A stretch of 40,893 nt of DNA from Caryophanales bacterium UBA4694. GTDB lineage: Bacteria; Bacillota_I; Bacilli_A; RFN20; CAG-288. Below are positions 6,888-14,434 of the stretch, one piece after another. Both the position numbers and the translations under genes were made by a program. The notes beneath the pieces are model-generated. The model worked only from the letters and a program-made list of their open reading frames with translations, made no database searches and was not told where the DNA came from. Location of the stretch: assembly GCA_002404835.1 (NCBI GenBank), contig DHKM01000020.1, forward strand, positions 1 to 40,893, written 5' to 3'. Position 1 is the stretch's first letter, and the number at the start of each line of letters is the position of its first letter.

Positions 6888-7889
6888 TTATTCTGCTTTG
6901 GCTTCTGCCTTTGTTTCCTCGGCAGTTCTCGGCTTCAAGGTTCCGTCCTTGAAAGCCTTGTAACGGAAATCGAGATCATCGGCAAAGAAGGAGCAAGCGT
7001 GTTTGTTGAATTCTTCCGGATTTTCCTTCATAAGGGCCTTGAATTTATCGACGGCAGCCTTTTGGTCTTCTCTCCAAGCATTGGAAAGAATAAGCTTGTT
7101 GTTATTGAAAATATCGGAGACTAGGATAACACCCTGCTTTTCATCTTTGCTGTTGGCAAAGAAGGCAAATCTAGTCTGGGTTTCAGGGTCATCATAACAG
7201 AAAGTGGAATCAAATTCCGTTTCAGTTCCATTTCCGTCATTGAGCTTGATATGTGCCTTGACCTGTCCGCTGAGAAGCTGGGCAGCGGCAGCGATGGTCT
7301 GATAGGACGGAAGAAGTCTAGCCTGAAGAAGCTCGGTAATCATATCGACACGGTTACGAATAGCCTGGTCATTTCCAATGATGAGCTTGAGATGTTTGGA
7401 ATCCGGAGTGACAGAGAAAAGATATTGCCCACCGAAACTCGTTCCGATGCAGGAAACGAAGAAGATCTTCGAGACATAGTCGTAATAACGATAGACCTCA
7501 ATCATGGTGACATCTCTTCCGGTTGTGGATTTAAGCTTGACTTCCACACCACCGTTATCAAGCTTGTTCTCGACTTCGATGGCATATTCGTTGGATTCCT
7601 CGACTTCCGGAGGGACGAGCTTCAGACTCGGCTTGATGTCAACATTGTAATGCTTCGTGGCTTCGACAGCTGCCTGAATGTTTCCGTTCTCGGTGATGTT
7701 TCCGTCTTTGTCGACATCGAAAAGACGATACACCAAAAGTGGCATATCAGAGCCTAACACTAAGACCTTTTCACCGCCTTCGGCTGTCGGTTCTCTGTAG
7801 ATCAGAGACATTCTGGCTGGGCGGATGAACTTTTTGGCGGTTTCATCGGCGTTGGCTTGGATCTTATTTAGCAATTCTTCATCGGTCAT
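6888..7889 (-). CDS. Conserved-looking cytoplasmic protein of unknown function
   Basis: A 333-residue acidic protein starting MTDEELLNKIQAN. I use the ATG at 7889 because AAAGGAG lies just before it; a longer reading from 7925 has no RBS. No signal peptide or membrane segment is seen. The N-terminal half alternates charged and beta-prone segments (GEKVLVLGSDMPLLVYRLF, then VDKDGNI, which resembles an EF-hand-like calcium loop but is isolated). The middle contains the Ala-rich helix TIAAAAQLLSGQ. The tail is Lys/Glu/Ala rich. I do not recognise the family. A consensus promoter precedes it and a hairpin follows it, so it is probably monocistronic or weakly joined to the epimerase operon. Confidence 0.75.
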   Translation of the reverse strand: MTDEELLNKIQANADETAKKFIRPARMSLIYREPTAEGGEKVLVLGSDMPLLVYRLFDVDKDGNITENGNIQAAVEATKHYNVDIKPSLKLVPPEVEESNEYAIEVENKLDNGGVEVKLKSTTGRDVTMIEVYRYYDYVSKIFFVSCIGTSFGGQYLFSVTPDSKHLKLIIGNDQAIRNRVDMITELLQARLLPSYQTIAAAAQLLSGQVKAHIKLNDGNGTETEFDSTFCYDDPETQTRFAFFANSKDEKQGVILVSDIFNNNKLILSNAWREDQKAAVDKFKALMKENPEEFNKHACSFFADDLDFRYKAFKDGTLKPRTAEETKAEAKAE

Positions 7890-7927
7890 ATTACGTTCTC
7901 CTTTAGTGAATGCACACGTATGCATAT

Positions 7928-7956
7928 ATTATAGAGTGTTTCTCTTTGATTTTCCA
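7928..7956 (-). promoter_or_regulatory. Promoter of the 333-residue protein gene
   Basis: On the minus strand, TGGAAA (7956-7951), a 17-base spacer and a consensus TATAAT (7933-7928) lie about 40 bases before the ATG. Confidence 0.6.
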
Positions 7957-8021
7957 TAGCGAAATGTAAGGGCTTATTATTTCTTTTTTTATGGAAAATA
8001 CAGATTCAAAACAGAATAAAA

Positions 8022-8045
8022 GCCCGTCTGGTTTTCCAAACGGGC
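8022..8045 (-). terminator. Terminator of the CtpE-like ATPase gene
   Basis: GCCCGT-c-TGG / CCA-a-ACGGGC with a TTTT loop. On the minus strand it is followed by TTTTATTC, just after the stop codon at 8051. Confidence 0.8.
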
Positions 8046-8050
8046 TCAAT

Positions 8051-10972
8051 TTACTTTGATGGCTGCTTCTCGCTCTTCTTGTCTTTCTGATGTTTGTTAT
8101 GTCTGTCGAAGGTATTCTGGATGATGGTGAAAAGAATGGAATTCGGAGTTTCGCCTCGCATCTTGGCAAAAATATCGATAAGAACAGTACAAAGATTCGG
8201 CATCCCTACAGCATAGATGACAAGGACAAGATACATGAGTTTGTTCATATACCAATAGGTAGTTCCAGTAAGCTCCATGGATAGATTCCATTGGAGTTCT
8301 TTGAACTCGTTTGGAATATTTGAAGAGAACGCGGGAATAAACGGCATGACAAATGTCAGCAGTACAAAAGCCACAAGCGTGGAAACGAAGAGAATGAATC
8401 GGTACGTATTGAATGGAGCGCAGGCATTATATACCATACCCAAAGAAACAATAGACATCGTAATGGAGCAGAACGTGGTAAAAGCCATATTATCCGAAAT
8501 TCCTTCTCCGATTTCCAAGAATCCGGAATATCTCAAGGCATAGTTGATCAGTATCGCGATCAATAGACATACGGCACCCGGAATTGCTCTCGAGAAGGTA
8601 TTCCTAAGGAAATGTCCTTTGATGAGTGTATCATTTTTCTGAAGAGCAAGGAAGAAGGACGGAACACCGATACCAATGGTTTCCATGATCATGATATTAT
8701 TGGCTTCGAACGGATATTTCATCGCGTGTCCGGGGATGAAAGCGGAGAGGACGACGATCAATGTCATGACAATCGTGAATATCGTTTTCATCAAGAACAG
8801 GGAACTGGATCTCTGGATATTGTTTACAACTCTTCTTCCTTCACTTACGACCGCCGGCATTGAAGCAAAATTAGAATCAAGGAGAACTAGATGGGCAACA
8901 TTTCTGGCAGCACTTGATCCATTTGCCATGGCAATGGAGCAGTCCGCCTGTTTCATGGCAAGGATATCGTTGACGCCGTCGCCAGTCATGCCTACGGTCT
9001 TCTTTCTTCTCTTCAGTTCCGATACAATGACGGATTTTTGTTCCGGAGTCACACGGCCGAAGACTGTATATTGGTCGACCAAAGAGGCCACTTCATTGAC
9101 GGACAGTCCTTCCAAAGAAACACAGCGTTCGGCATGAGGAACATTACACTTTCTTGCAATCTCAGAGACCGTGAGAGGATTATCACCGGAGATGATTTTG
9201 ATTTCAACTCCGTTGTCGCTGAACCATTTGATTGTCTGAGGAGCTTCTCTTCGGATGTGATCGACCAAGACGAAGAGGGCAATCGGAGAAACTTTTCCCT
9301 GAAGCTCTCCGTCCTTGATTTCGAAGTCTCCATGGCAGAGCATGACGACTCGATATCCGGCACTTTCCTTATCCGCAATATACTTGCTGACCGTCTTGTC
9401 TTTTGTCTTATATACAAATTCAGGTGCACCAAGGACGAAAGTTCCTTCATCATAGAATGTGACCGCGGAATATTTCCTTGCAGAGGAAAAAGGAATCGAT
9501 GTCTTCATGTGGTAATCGTTCCTGAGTGGATAAGCAGACATAAGCGCAATGCTGGTCTGATTGCTTTCCGTAAAGGAATTGAGATAACTGCCCATGACCT
9601 TTTTAAGATCATAGCGGTTGTCGATCATCAAAACTTCATTGCATTTCATGGTTCCGTCGGTCAGGGTACCGGTCTTATCCAGACACAGAACATTGACTCG
9701 TGCCAGCATTTCGATGCAGTAGAGGTCCTGAACCAAGGTATTCCTTTTGGCCAGATTCATGACTCCGACAGCAAGGGCAACGGAAGTAAGAAGGTACATA
9801 CCGGAAGGAATCATACCGACGATGGAACCGGCAGTCTTGGAAACCGCAGCACTCATTGCCTGATAAACATTGTCGGCGGTATTGATGAAAGTACTGCTCC
9901 GGATGGTCGGGAGGAACTGGGATAGGAACATGGCAATACCTAGCGGAATGATGGCAAATCCGATGATACGGATAATGGAATTCAACGATCTGAGAAGTTC
10001 GGATTTAGGTTTCTGATATTCTTTTGCCTTGCTCTGAATCGAGCTGGCATAATTGAACCTTCCTATTTTGTCAGTCTTGACAATACAAGAACCGGAAACG
10101 ATGAATGAGCCGGCAAAGATCTTATCTCCTGGTCTTTTCTTCACCGGTTGCGATTCACCGGTAAGAAGGGATTCATTCACTTCGAACGTTCCATCCAGAA
10201 CGATGCTGTCGGCAGGTATCTGGTCTCCGTTGTTTAGTGTATAGACATCATCCAGGACGAGGTCCTGGGATTGGATGATTTCTGTCTTTCCGTTACGGAC
10301 GACTTTGACATTCTGGGCTGTGACAAGTTTCAACTTGTCAATGGTTTTCTTGGATTTGATTTCCTGATAGATACCTATGGCCGTATTGATGATGGCAATA
10401 AAGATGAAGAAAGTCTGGCGGATTTTCCCGAAAACGGTAAGAAGAATAGCGATAGCAAGAAGAAGCATATTGAAATAGGTGAAAATATTGCTGACGAAGA
10501 TCTGGAATATCGTCTTGGATTTATTGAAATCGTCTCTGTTGGTGAGTCCTTCCTGGATTCTTTTCTGAATCTGTTCATCATTCAATCCGGTCGTCATGCC
10601 CGGTTGGAATCTTTCTGCCTTTTCGATGATTTTGTCGTCCAGAATATTCTTCTTATCCTTTTCTTTCTTCTTGGAAATGAAGTTCTTTTCAAGTCTTTCG
10701 CCTTTGTCTACCTCCTTGATGACATCGGTTTGACTCTTCTCCTTGATTTCTTCTGGCTTGTTTTCCTCTTCCGAGGGAATATCCTGAGCTTCGGTATCAA
10801 GTCCGGTCGTCGTGACTTCCTTTACATCGTTCTCTTCCTTGATCAAGTCAGTCTCGTCTTTTTTTTCTTCTTCTTTTATTTTATCGGAGAGTGCCTGATT
10901 CATCATCGGTCTTCCGTTTTTTGCTTTCTTGAATGAAGCACTGCTTCTATTGTTAGTGTTTTGTTTTCCCAT
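8051..10972 (-). CDS. P-type cation ATPase, CtpE-like, with long charged N-terminal tail
   Basis: A 973-residue P-type ATPase that couples ATP hydrolysis to ion movement across the cytoplasmic membrane. Motifs: LLTGESQPVKK (actuator TGES), the phosphorylated aspartate D432 in LCLDKTGTLTDG, and TGDGVNDILAMKQADCSIAM for the hinge. NVAHLVLLDSNFASMP is typical of the CtpE/cation-ATPase-E group, for which calcium uptake has been proposed in mycobacteria. Several membrane helices lie in two N-terminal pairs (around 165-200 and 340-420) and in the C-terminal third. Unusually, about 125 residues of almost pure Lys/Glu/Asp/Thr sequence precede the normal family start near GLNDEQIQKRIQEGLTN. No strong RBS precedes the first ATG, so translation could begin at an internal Met, but the frame is open and protein-like throughout. 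The ion is not determined here. Confidence 0.9.
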   Translation of the reverse strand: MGKQNTNNRSSASFKKAKNGRPMMNQALSDKIKEEEKKDETDLIKEENDVKEVTTTGLDTEAQDIPSEEENKPEEIKEKSQTDVIKEVDKGERLEKNFISKKKEKDKKNILDDKIIEKAERFQPGMTTGLNDEQIQKRIQEGLTNRDDFNKSKTIFQIFVSNIFTYFNMLLLAIAILLTVFGKIRQTFFIFIAIINTAIGIYQEIKSKKTIDKLKLVTAQNVKVVRNGKTEIIQSQDLVLDDVYTLNNGDQIPADSIVLDGTFEVNESLLTGESQPVKKRPGDKIFAGSFIVSGSCIVKTDKIGRFNYASSIQSKAKEYQKPKSELLRSLNSIIRIIGFAIIPLGIAMFLSQFLPTIRSSTFINTADNVYQAMSAAVSKTAGSIVGMIPSGMYLLTSVALAVGVMNLAKRNTLVQDLYCIEMLARVNVLCLDKTGTLTDGTMKCNEVLMIDNRYDLKKVMGSYLNSFTESNQTSIALMSAYPLRNDYHMKTSIPFSSARKYSAVTFYDEGTFVLGAPEFVYKTKDKTVSKYIADKESAGYRVVMLCHGDFEIKDGELQGKVSPIALFVLVDHIRREAPQTIKWFSDNGVEIKIISGDNPLTVSEIARKCNVPHAERCVSLEGLSVNEVASLVDQYTVFGRVTPEQKSVIVSELKRRKKTVGMTGDGVNDILAMKQADCSIAMANGSSAARNVAHLVLLDSNFASMPAVVSEGRRVVNNIQRSSSLFLMKTIFTIVMTLIVVLSAFIPGHAMKYPFEANNIMIMETIGIGVPSFFLALQKNDTLIKGHFLRNTFSRAIPGAVCLLIAILINYALRYSGFLEIGEGISDNMAFTTFCSITMSIVSLGMVYNACAPFNTYRFILFVSTLVAFVLLTFVMPFIPAFSSNIPNEFKELQWNLSMELTGTTYWYMNKLMYLVLVIYAVGMPNLCTVLIDIFAKMRGETPNSILFTIIQNTFDRHNKHQKDKKSEKQPSK

Positions 10973-11019
10973 AATACTAATATTTTAGAAGAATCTTCTT
11001 TGTAAAAAAAGAAGAAATG

Positions 11020-11052
11020 AAAAAAGGGCATTCTTTCTATAGAAGAACGTCC
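11020..11052 (-). terminator. Second terminator upstream of the CtpE-like gene
   Basis: On the minus strand the stem begins GGaCGTTCTT and returns as AAGAATGcCC, followed by six T. Together with the next terminator it insulates the ATPase gene from tRNA transcription. Confidence 0.7.
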
Positions 11053-11060
11053 AGTGAAAC

Positions 11061-11087
11061 AAAAAGAAAACTCCGGTTTCCCGGAGT
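11061..11087 (-). terminator. tRNA-Lys terminator with GAAA tetraloop
   Basis: On the minus strand, ACTCCGG-GAAA-CCGGAGT is followed by TTTTC and TTTTT, directly 3' of the tRNA. Confidence 0.9.
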
Positions 11088-11098
11088 GTTAATCAAGA

Positions 11099-11174
11099 TG
11101 GTGGATCATTAGGGACTCGAACCCTAGGCCCACTGATTAAGAGTCAGTTGCTCTACCAACTGAGCTAATGATCC
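11099..11174 (-). tRNA. tRNA-Lys (anticodon CTT)
   Basis: A 76-base cloverleaf on the minus strand. The acceptor stem GGATCAT pairs with ATGATCC. The D arm is AGCTCAGTTGGTAGAGC. The anticodon stem ACTGA/TCAGT closes the loop CTCTTAA with anticodon CTT. The T arm carries GGTTCGAGTCC. The 3' end ACCA is encoded in the DNA. It lies between thymidine kinase and the P-type ATPase, with its own terminator. Confidence 0.97.
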
Positions 11175-11187
11175 ATAAACTAGCTTG

Positions 11188-11346
11188 TTAATTATACGGC
11201 TTGTCTTTCTCGATTGCAAGTGAAATCTTAATTCTTTTGCAATTTTCTTTATATGCAAGGCATCTGGATCCCATAAGGGAAACCAGATACCCTGATTCTG
11301 CAGTAATCAACTGGATATAGAATCTTTTCTTCTCGTATTCAGTCAT
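11188..11346 (-). CDS. Possible 52-residue protein overlapping the tdk stop
   Basis: A small basic ORF (MTEYEKKRFYIQLITAESGY at its start) whose ATG lies inside the last codons of thymidine kinase, so start and stop overlap as ATGACTGA. That geometry is typical of translational coupling. There is no separate RBS. The sequence is amphipathic, with Tyr and Ile/Leu in alternation and two cysteines. No family recognised. It could equally be chance; its overlap with tdk in a compact stretch is the main support. Confidence 0.35.
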   Translation of the reverse strand: MTEYEKKRFYIQLITAESGYLVSLMGSRCLAYKENCKRIKISLAIEKDKPYN

Positions 11347-11929
11347 TTGTCGGACGATCCGGAACAATATGATGTTTCCTGCATCTGGCTTCATAGGATT
11401 CCTTGGCACCGACCTGAATGATCGGATCATTGTATTTTGCCGGTTTTCCGTCAATCAGCCTCTGTGTTCTCGTAGCAGCACATCCGCAGCAGGTACAGAC
11501 CGCCGTCAGTTTTGTCACAATCTCGGCACGGGCAAGAAGCTGGGGCATCGGGCCGAATGGTTCTCCCCTGAAATCCATATCGAGTCCGGCGACAATGACA
11601 CGTATGCCCCTGTCTGCCAGGGATTCACAGATAGAAACGATATCATCGGAAAAGAACTGAACCTCATCGATGGCGACGACCTGAGTATCTGGTTTGACAA
11701 GATCGATGATGGATTTTGCGTCTTTGATGGCATATGCCTCATACTTTTCTCCGTCATGGGAAGCAATGGCTGTCTTGTCATAACGATTGTCGATGGCTGG
11801 CTTGAACGCCACGATCTTCATCTTCGTATAGGAAAGAGTCTTGATTCTTCGAATCAGTTCTTCGCTTTTTCCGGCAAACATCGGCCCCGTAATGACTTCA
11901 ATCCATCCCTTCTGTAATTCTTGATACAT
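11339..11929 (-). CDS. tdk: Thymidine kinase (type II)
   Basis: A 196-residue enzyme that phosphorylates thymidine to dTMP with ATP in the salvage pathway. The P-loop GPMFAGKS is at residues 15-22. The catalytic glutamate is E89 in AIDEVQFF. The lasso/zinc part has the cysteines of VCTCCG and a late C-RKHH pair that together bind a structural zinc. GLDMDFRGEPFGPMPQLLA is the characteristic type II block. Length is normal. AGGGG precedes ATG 11929 and a TATAAT box lies at 11971-11966 on the minus strand. In many Bacillota prfA follows tdk; here a tRNA does. Confidence 0.97.
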   Translation of the reverse strand: MYQELQKGWIEVITGPMFAGKSEELIRRIKTLSYTKMKIVAFKPAIDNRYDKTAIASHDGEKYEAYAIKDAKSIIDLVKPDTQVVAIDEVQFFSDDIVSICESLADRGIRVIVAGLDMDFRGEPFGPMPQLLARAEIVTKLTAVCTCCGCAATRTQRLIDGKPAKYNDPIIQVGAKESYEARCRKHHIVPDRPTND

Positions 11930-12280
11930 GATAGATACCCCTAAATCAATTCTGAAAGCTAGACTATTATACTGAAAGAACCGGTAAAATTAAGATGAAA
12001 ATCACTTACATGAAAAGGACTATGGGCATCCTTGCTTTTTTATTAAAATCGTTTGTTTCAAGTTTATATATTTCTTCAGTCTTGTCTTAAAAGTCAAACA
12101 AACTAACGCCTTCTACCAGTTTCACTATTGCAATTTACTTTTATAAAAGAAATCATTCTTCTCCATCATCGATCTTTTGTGAATTTTCACGATTCATACA
12201 GAAAAAAAGAAAACTCATTTCTTTTTTTATATCTACAAGAACTGATATTTTGTATAATAATTCCAAAGGAGCTACATATT
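11930..12280. other. Divergent intergenic region
   Basis: Contains the tdk promoter (minus-strand TATAAT at 11971-11966) and the promoter of the 76-residue protein gene (plus-strand TATAAT at 12253-12258). A low-G+C hairpin of seven A plus GAAA pairing with TTTC plus seven T lies near 12202-12229 and could end transcription entering from the left. A 31-codon ORF at 11995-12090 encodes a hydrophobic peptide but has no RBS. I see no other gene. Confidence 0.5.
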
Positions 12281-12511
12281 ATGGCAAAATTAAAAGGTAC
12301 CGTATTGACAGTCAAAGATGGAAAGTTGCTTGTTCTCTCCGAAAACAAATACTATATCGTAAAAGGCGAGGCAAATGACGGAGACATCGTCGAATTCGAA
12401 AGCAATGATTCCCTTCCGATGCCGTCTTACATGTTCGCAATCGCTGCCATGGAAGAAGAGAATCTCGATGAGACTCTCGATTTCATCCAGAAGCAGTGGT
12501 TCAAGAAATAA
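12281..12511 (+). CDS. Small 76-residue protein, unknown function
   Basis: Starts MAKLKGTVLTVKDGKLLVLSE. The start is fixed by AAAGGAG 12 bases upstream of ATG 12281; the longer upstream reading is rejected. The first 45 residues alternate hydrophobic and polar residues in short strands with turns (VKDGK, GEANDGDIVEF), suggesting a small beta barrel such as an OB or SH3-like fold. The last 25 are a negatively charged helix ending in QKQWFKK. No catalytic motif is seen. A TATAAT box precedes it and an intrinsic terminator follows within ten bases, so it has its own transcript. Confidence 0.7.
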   Translation: MAKLKGTVLTVKDGKLLVLSENKYYIVKGEANDGDIVEFESNDSLPMPSYMFAIAAMEEENLDETLDFIQKQWFKK

Positions 12512-12521
12512 GGACGAAAAC

Positions 12522-12549
12522 AGGCTGCTTTGCAGCCTTTTCTTGTTTT
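12522..12549 (+). terminator. Terminator between the small gene and ung
   Basis: AGGCTGC-TTT-GCAGCCT followed by TTTCTTGTTTT. The next base is the A of the ung start codon. Confidence 0.8.
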
Positions 12550-13257
12550 ATGGAAACAGAATTCTCTAATTTTCCCGATGGCTGGAACGATTTTCTAAAA
12601 GAAGAAAAATCACTTTCCTACTTCAATAGCCTTGTTTCACATCTTGCCGAAAGCTATCAAAACGAAGATGTGACGCCAAAAAAGGAAGACATCTACAGAG
12701 CTTTGTCTTTTGTCAATCCAAGTCAGGTAAAGGTCGTCATTCTCGGTCAGGATCCCTATCCGACCAAAGGTGTAGCAAACGGTCTTGCTTTTTCTGTATC
12801 GGAAAATACCAAGCTTCCTCAATCCCTCAAGAACATCTATAAGGAACTTTTCTTCGAATATGGTTATCCTATTCCGGAGAGAAACGGCGATCTTTCCTGT
12901 TGGGCAAAGCAAGGGGTCCTGCTTCTGAACACTTCTCTGACGACTCTGGTCGGAAAGCCGAACGGAATGAAGAAAATCGGATGGACTATTTTCACTGACC
13001 ATCTTCTTGAAAAGCTTTCCGATTCAAATGACCACAAGAGGATTTATCTTCTTCTTGGAAACGAGGCCATGAAAAAAGAGAGTCTTCTGAACAAGGAAAA
13101 CTCTCTTATCATAAAAGCCGTACATCCTTCTCCTTTAAGTGCATCCAGAGGCTTCTTCCACTGCGGGTGTTTTAAGGAAGTAAACCGTTTGTTGAAGGAA
13201 AACGGACTAACCCCGATCAATTGGAAAATCGAGGATTCCCGGATTTCTCTTTTCTAG
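12550..13257 (+). CDS. ung: Uracil-DNA glycosylase
   Basis: A 235-residue family 1 uracil-DNA glycosylase, which removes uracil from DNA to start base-excision repair. The water-activating loop GQDPYP holds catalytic D68. GVLLLNTSLT is at 122-131. The DNA-intercalation loop HPSPLSA contains H192. Length matches the family. I chose ATG 12550 because METEFSNFPDGWNDFL aligns with the normal N-terminus. There is no Shine-Dalgarno next to it, because the terminator hairpin of the preceding gene occupies that position; AAGGA at 12510-12514 lies just before the hairpin. An alternative GTG at 12496 would overlap the small gene. The stop shares CTAG with the convergent gene at 13254. Confidence 0.95.
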   Translation: METEFSNFPDGWNDFLKEEKSLSYFNSLVSHLAESYQNEDVTPKKEDIYRALSFVNPSQVKVVILGQDPYPTKGVANGLAFSVSENTKLPQSLKNIYKELFFEYGYPIPERNGDLSCWAKQGVLLLNTSLTTLVGKPNGMKKIGWTIFTDHLLEKLSDSNDHKRIYLLLGNEAMKKESLLNKENSLIIKAVHPSPLSASRGFFHCGCFKEVNRLLKENGLTPINWKIEDSRISLF

Positions 13258-13598
13258 ACATCAAGCCAATCATTGACATACTGCATGCTTCTTCTTCCGA
13301 GAGGAAGCTTTTTCAGTTCCACTCCGTGTTCGTAAAGCGGAGTAAGAACGGACTGCATCATGACATCCTGATACATTTCCTCGTCTTCCATCATCTTCTC
13401 GATGAAGGCAAAGCAGTGTCTGATTTCTTTTTCGTCCTTTTCTTCGATTTTCCGTTCCAGATATGGGACAAAGATTTCTTCATAGAAAGAATAGGCTGGA
13501 GTATCGAGGTCGAAGGTTCCATCCTTGATTTTCAGATAGTTCTTCTCCAAATATGGAAATTCCTTCAGAAGAATATTGTTCAGAGGATCTTTCTTCAT
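13254..13598 (-). CDS. Small acidic helical protein, DUF7674-like
   Basis: A 114-residue protein with no signal peptide or membrane segment. It looks like an all-helical cytoplasmic domain. The segments VPYLERKIEEKD, HCFAFIEKMMEDEE and SVLTPLYEHG resemble the DUF7674 group as I remember it, but I could not search. Its ATG overlaps the stop of the PII-like gene by four bases (ATGA), so it is the third gene of the transporter operon and translationally coupled. Its stop overlaps the ung stop on the other strand through a shared CTAG. Role unknown. Confidence 0.7.
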   Translation of the reverse strand: MKKDPLNNILLKEFPYLEKNYLKIKDGTFDLDTPAYSFYEEIFVPYLERKIEEKDEKEIRHCFAFIEKMMEDEEMYQDVMMQSVLTPLYEHGVELKKLPLGRRSMQYVNDWLDV

Positions 13599-14419
13599 TT
13601 CTCTTTGGAATATTCCTGATGCGTTCCGTCTAGACCTACGGTATCCAAAATCGGAAGAGAAACGACAATACCCATGCCCTTTGTCTTGATGCCGGCCTCA
13701 TCATATACCGCCTTCATAACGGCATCCTTGGTATCCTTGGGAACGACGATGAAGACCATTTCCTTTTCCGGCTGTATAACAATGCCGTACTCTTTTGCGA
13801 GATTCGGATTTCCTGTACCTCTTGCTACGGTTATGGTTCCGCCCTTGGCACCTGCTTTTCTGGCAGCTTCCATCACAAGATCGGTATTTCCCTTATTGAC
13901 AATAGCTAGAATGAGGGAGTATTCGTTCTTATCCTTATGAAGATCTTCCTGTCCCTGTGTCACGATTTCTTTCTTCGTTTCATTCATTTTCTTTTCCCTC
14001 ACTTCGCGATTCTGATCCGACAGATATTTATAGACGGAAATGCCGCAGACTCCATCAAGCAAAGAGGCAAACATAATGCCTTTTGCCTCTTTGGAAATGG
14101 CAAATCTCTGGTAGGCGATGTTCTTCATTTTCTCGACATCCGATACCCTGGCAATCGATAGGACAATGTCTTTTCTTGTCTCGATGACGCCGAGGACATT
14201 GACGACTTCCTGAGGCGGCATCGAATATCCAAAGAGAACCATAGAAAGAGAGGCGCCAGCTTCTTCATACTGATTCACGTAATAATTCGCCTGATTTCTA
14301 TTTACGATTGTGACTACCATAGCAAGAGAATCCGTTTTTTCTCTCTTGTCATAGGGGGCTCTTTGCACATTTTCTTTTTTATCGCCCGTCTGACTTTTTC
14401 TTTTCTTTCCAAAAAACAT
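13595..14419 (-). CDS. Tandem PII-like signalling protein
   Basis: A 274-residue cytoplasmic protein with two PII-like (ferredoxin-fold, GlnB/GlnK superfamily) units. Unit 1 (about 30-130) starts LAMVVTIVNRNQANYYVNQY. Unit 2 (about 165-265) starts YSLILAIVNKGNTDLVMEAA and has the T-loop-like AKGGTITVARGTGN and the C-terminal GMGIVVSLPI. A charged linker lies between them. PII proteins sense nucleotides or small ligands and bind transporters. Unit 2 keeps a PII-like nucleotide-loop pattern while unit 1 is more divergent. RBS AAAGGAAA precedes ATG 14419. It follows the DUF1538 transporter by 15 bases and overlaps the next gene by four, so regulation of the transporter is the obvious hypothesis. 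Confidence 0.8.
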   Translation of the reverse strand: MFFGKKRKSQTGDKKENVQRAPYDKREKTDSLAMVVTIVNRNQANYYVNQYEEAGASLSMVLFGYSMPPQEVVNVLGVIETRKDIVLSIARVSDVEKMKNIAYQRFAISKEAKGIMFASLLDGVCGISVYKYLSDQNREVREKKMNETKKEIVTQGQEDLHKDKNEYSLILAIVNKGNTDLVMEAARKAGAKGGTITVARGTGNPNLAKEYGIVIQPEKEMVFIVVPKDTKDAVMKAVYDEAGIKTKGMGIVVSLPILDTVGLDGTHQEYSKEK

Positions 14420-14434
14420 AGTCGTTTCCTTTCT

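Noticed and set aside
9038..9925. A 295-codon plus-strand ORF over the CtpE-like ATPase
   Set aside because: Antisense shadow of conserved P-type ATPase codons.
11995..12090. A 31-codon hydrophobic ORF upstream of the 76-residue gene
   Set aside because: It has no RBS and no conserved feature, and lies among promoter elements.
12128..12280. Extended upstream start for the 76-residue protein
   Set aside because: The extension crosses the TATAAT box and RBS of the real start at 12281 and reads as non-protein sequence.
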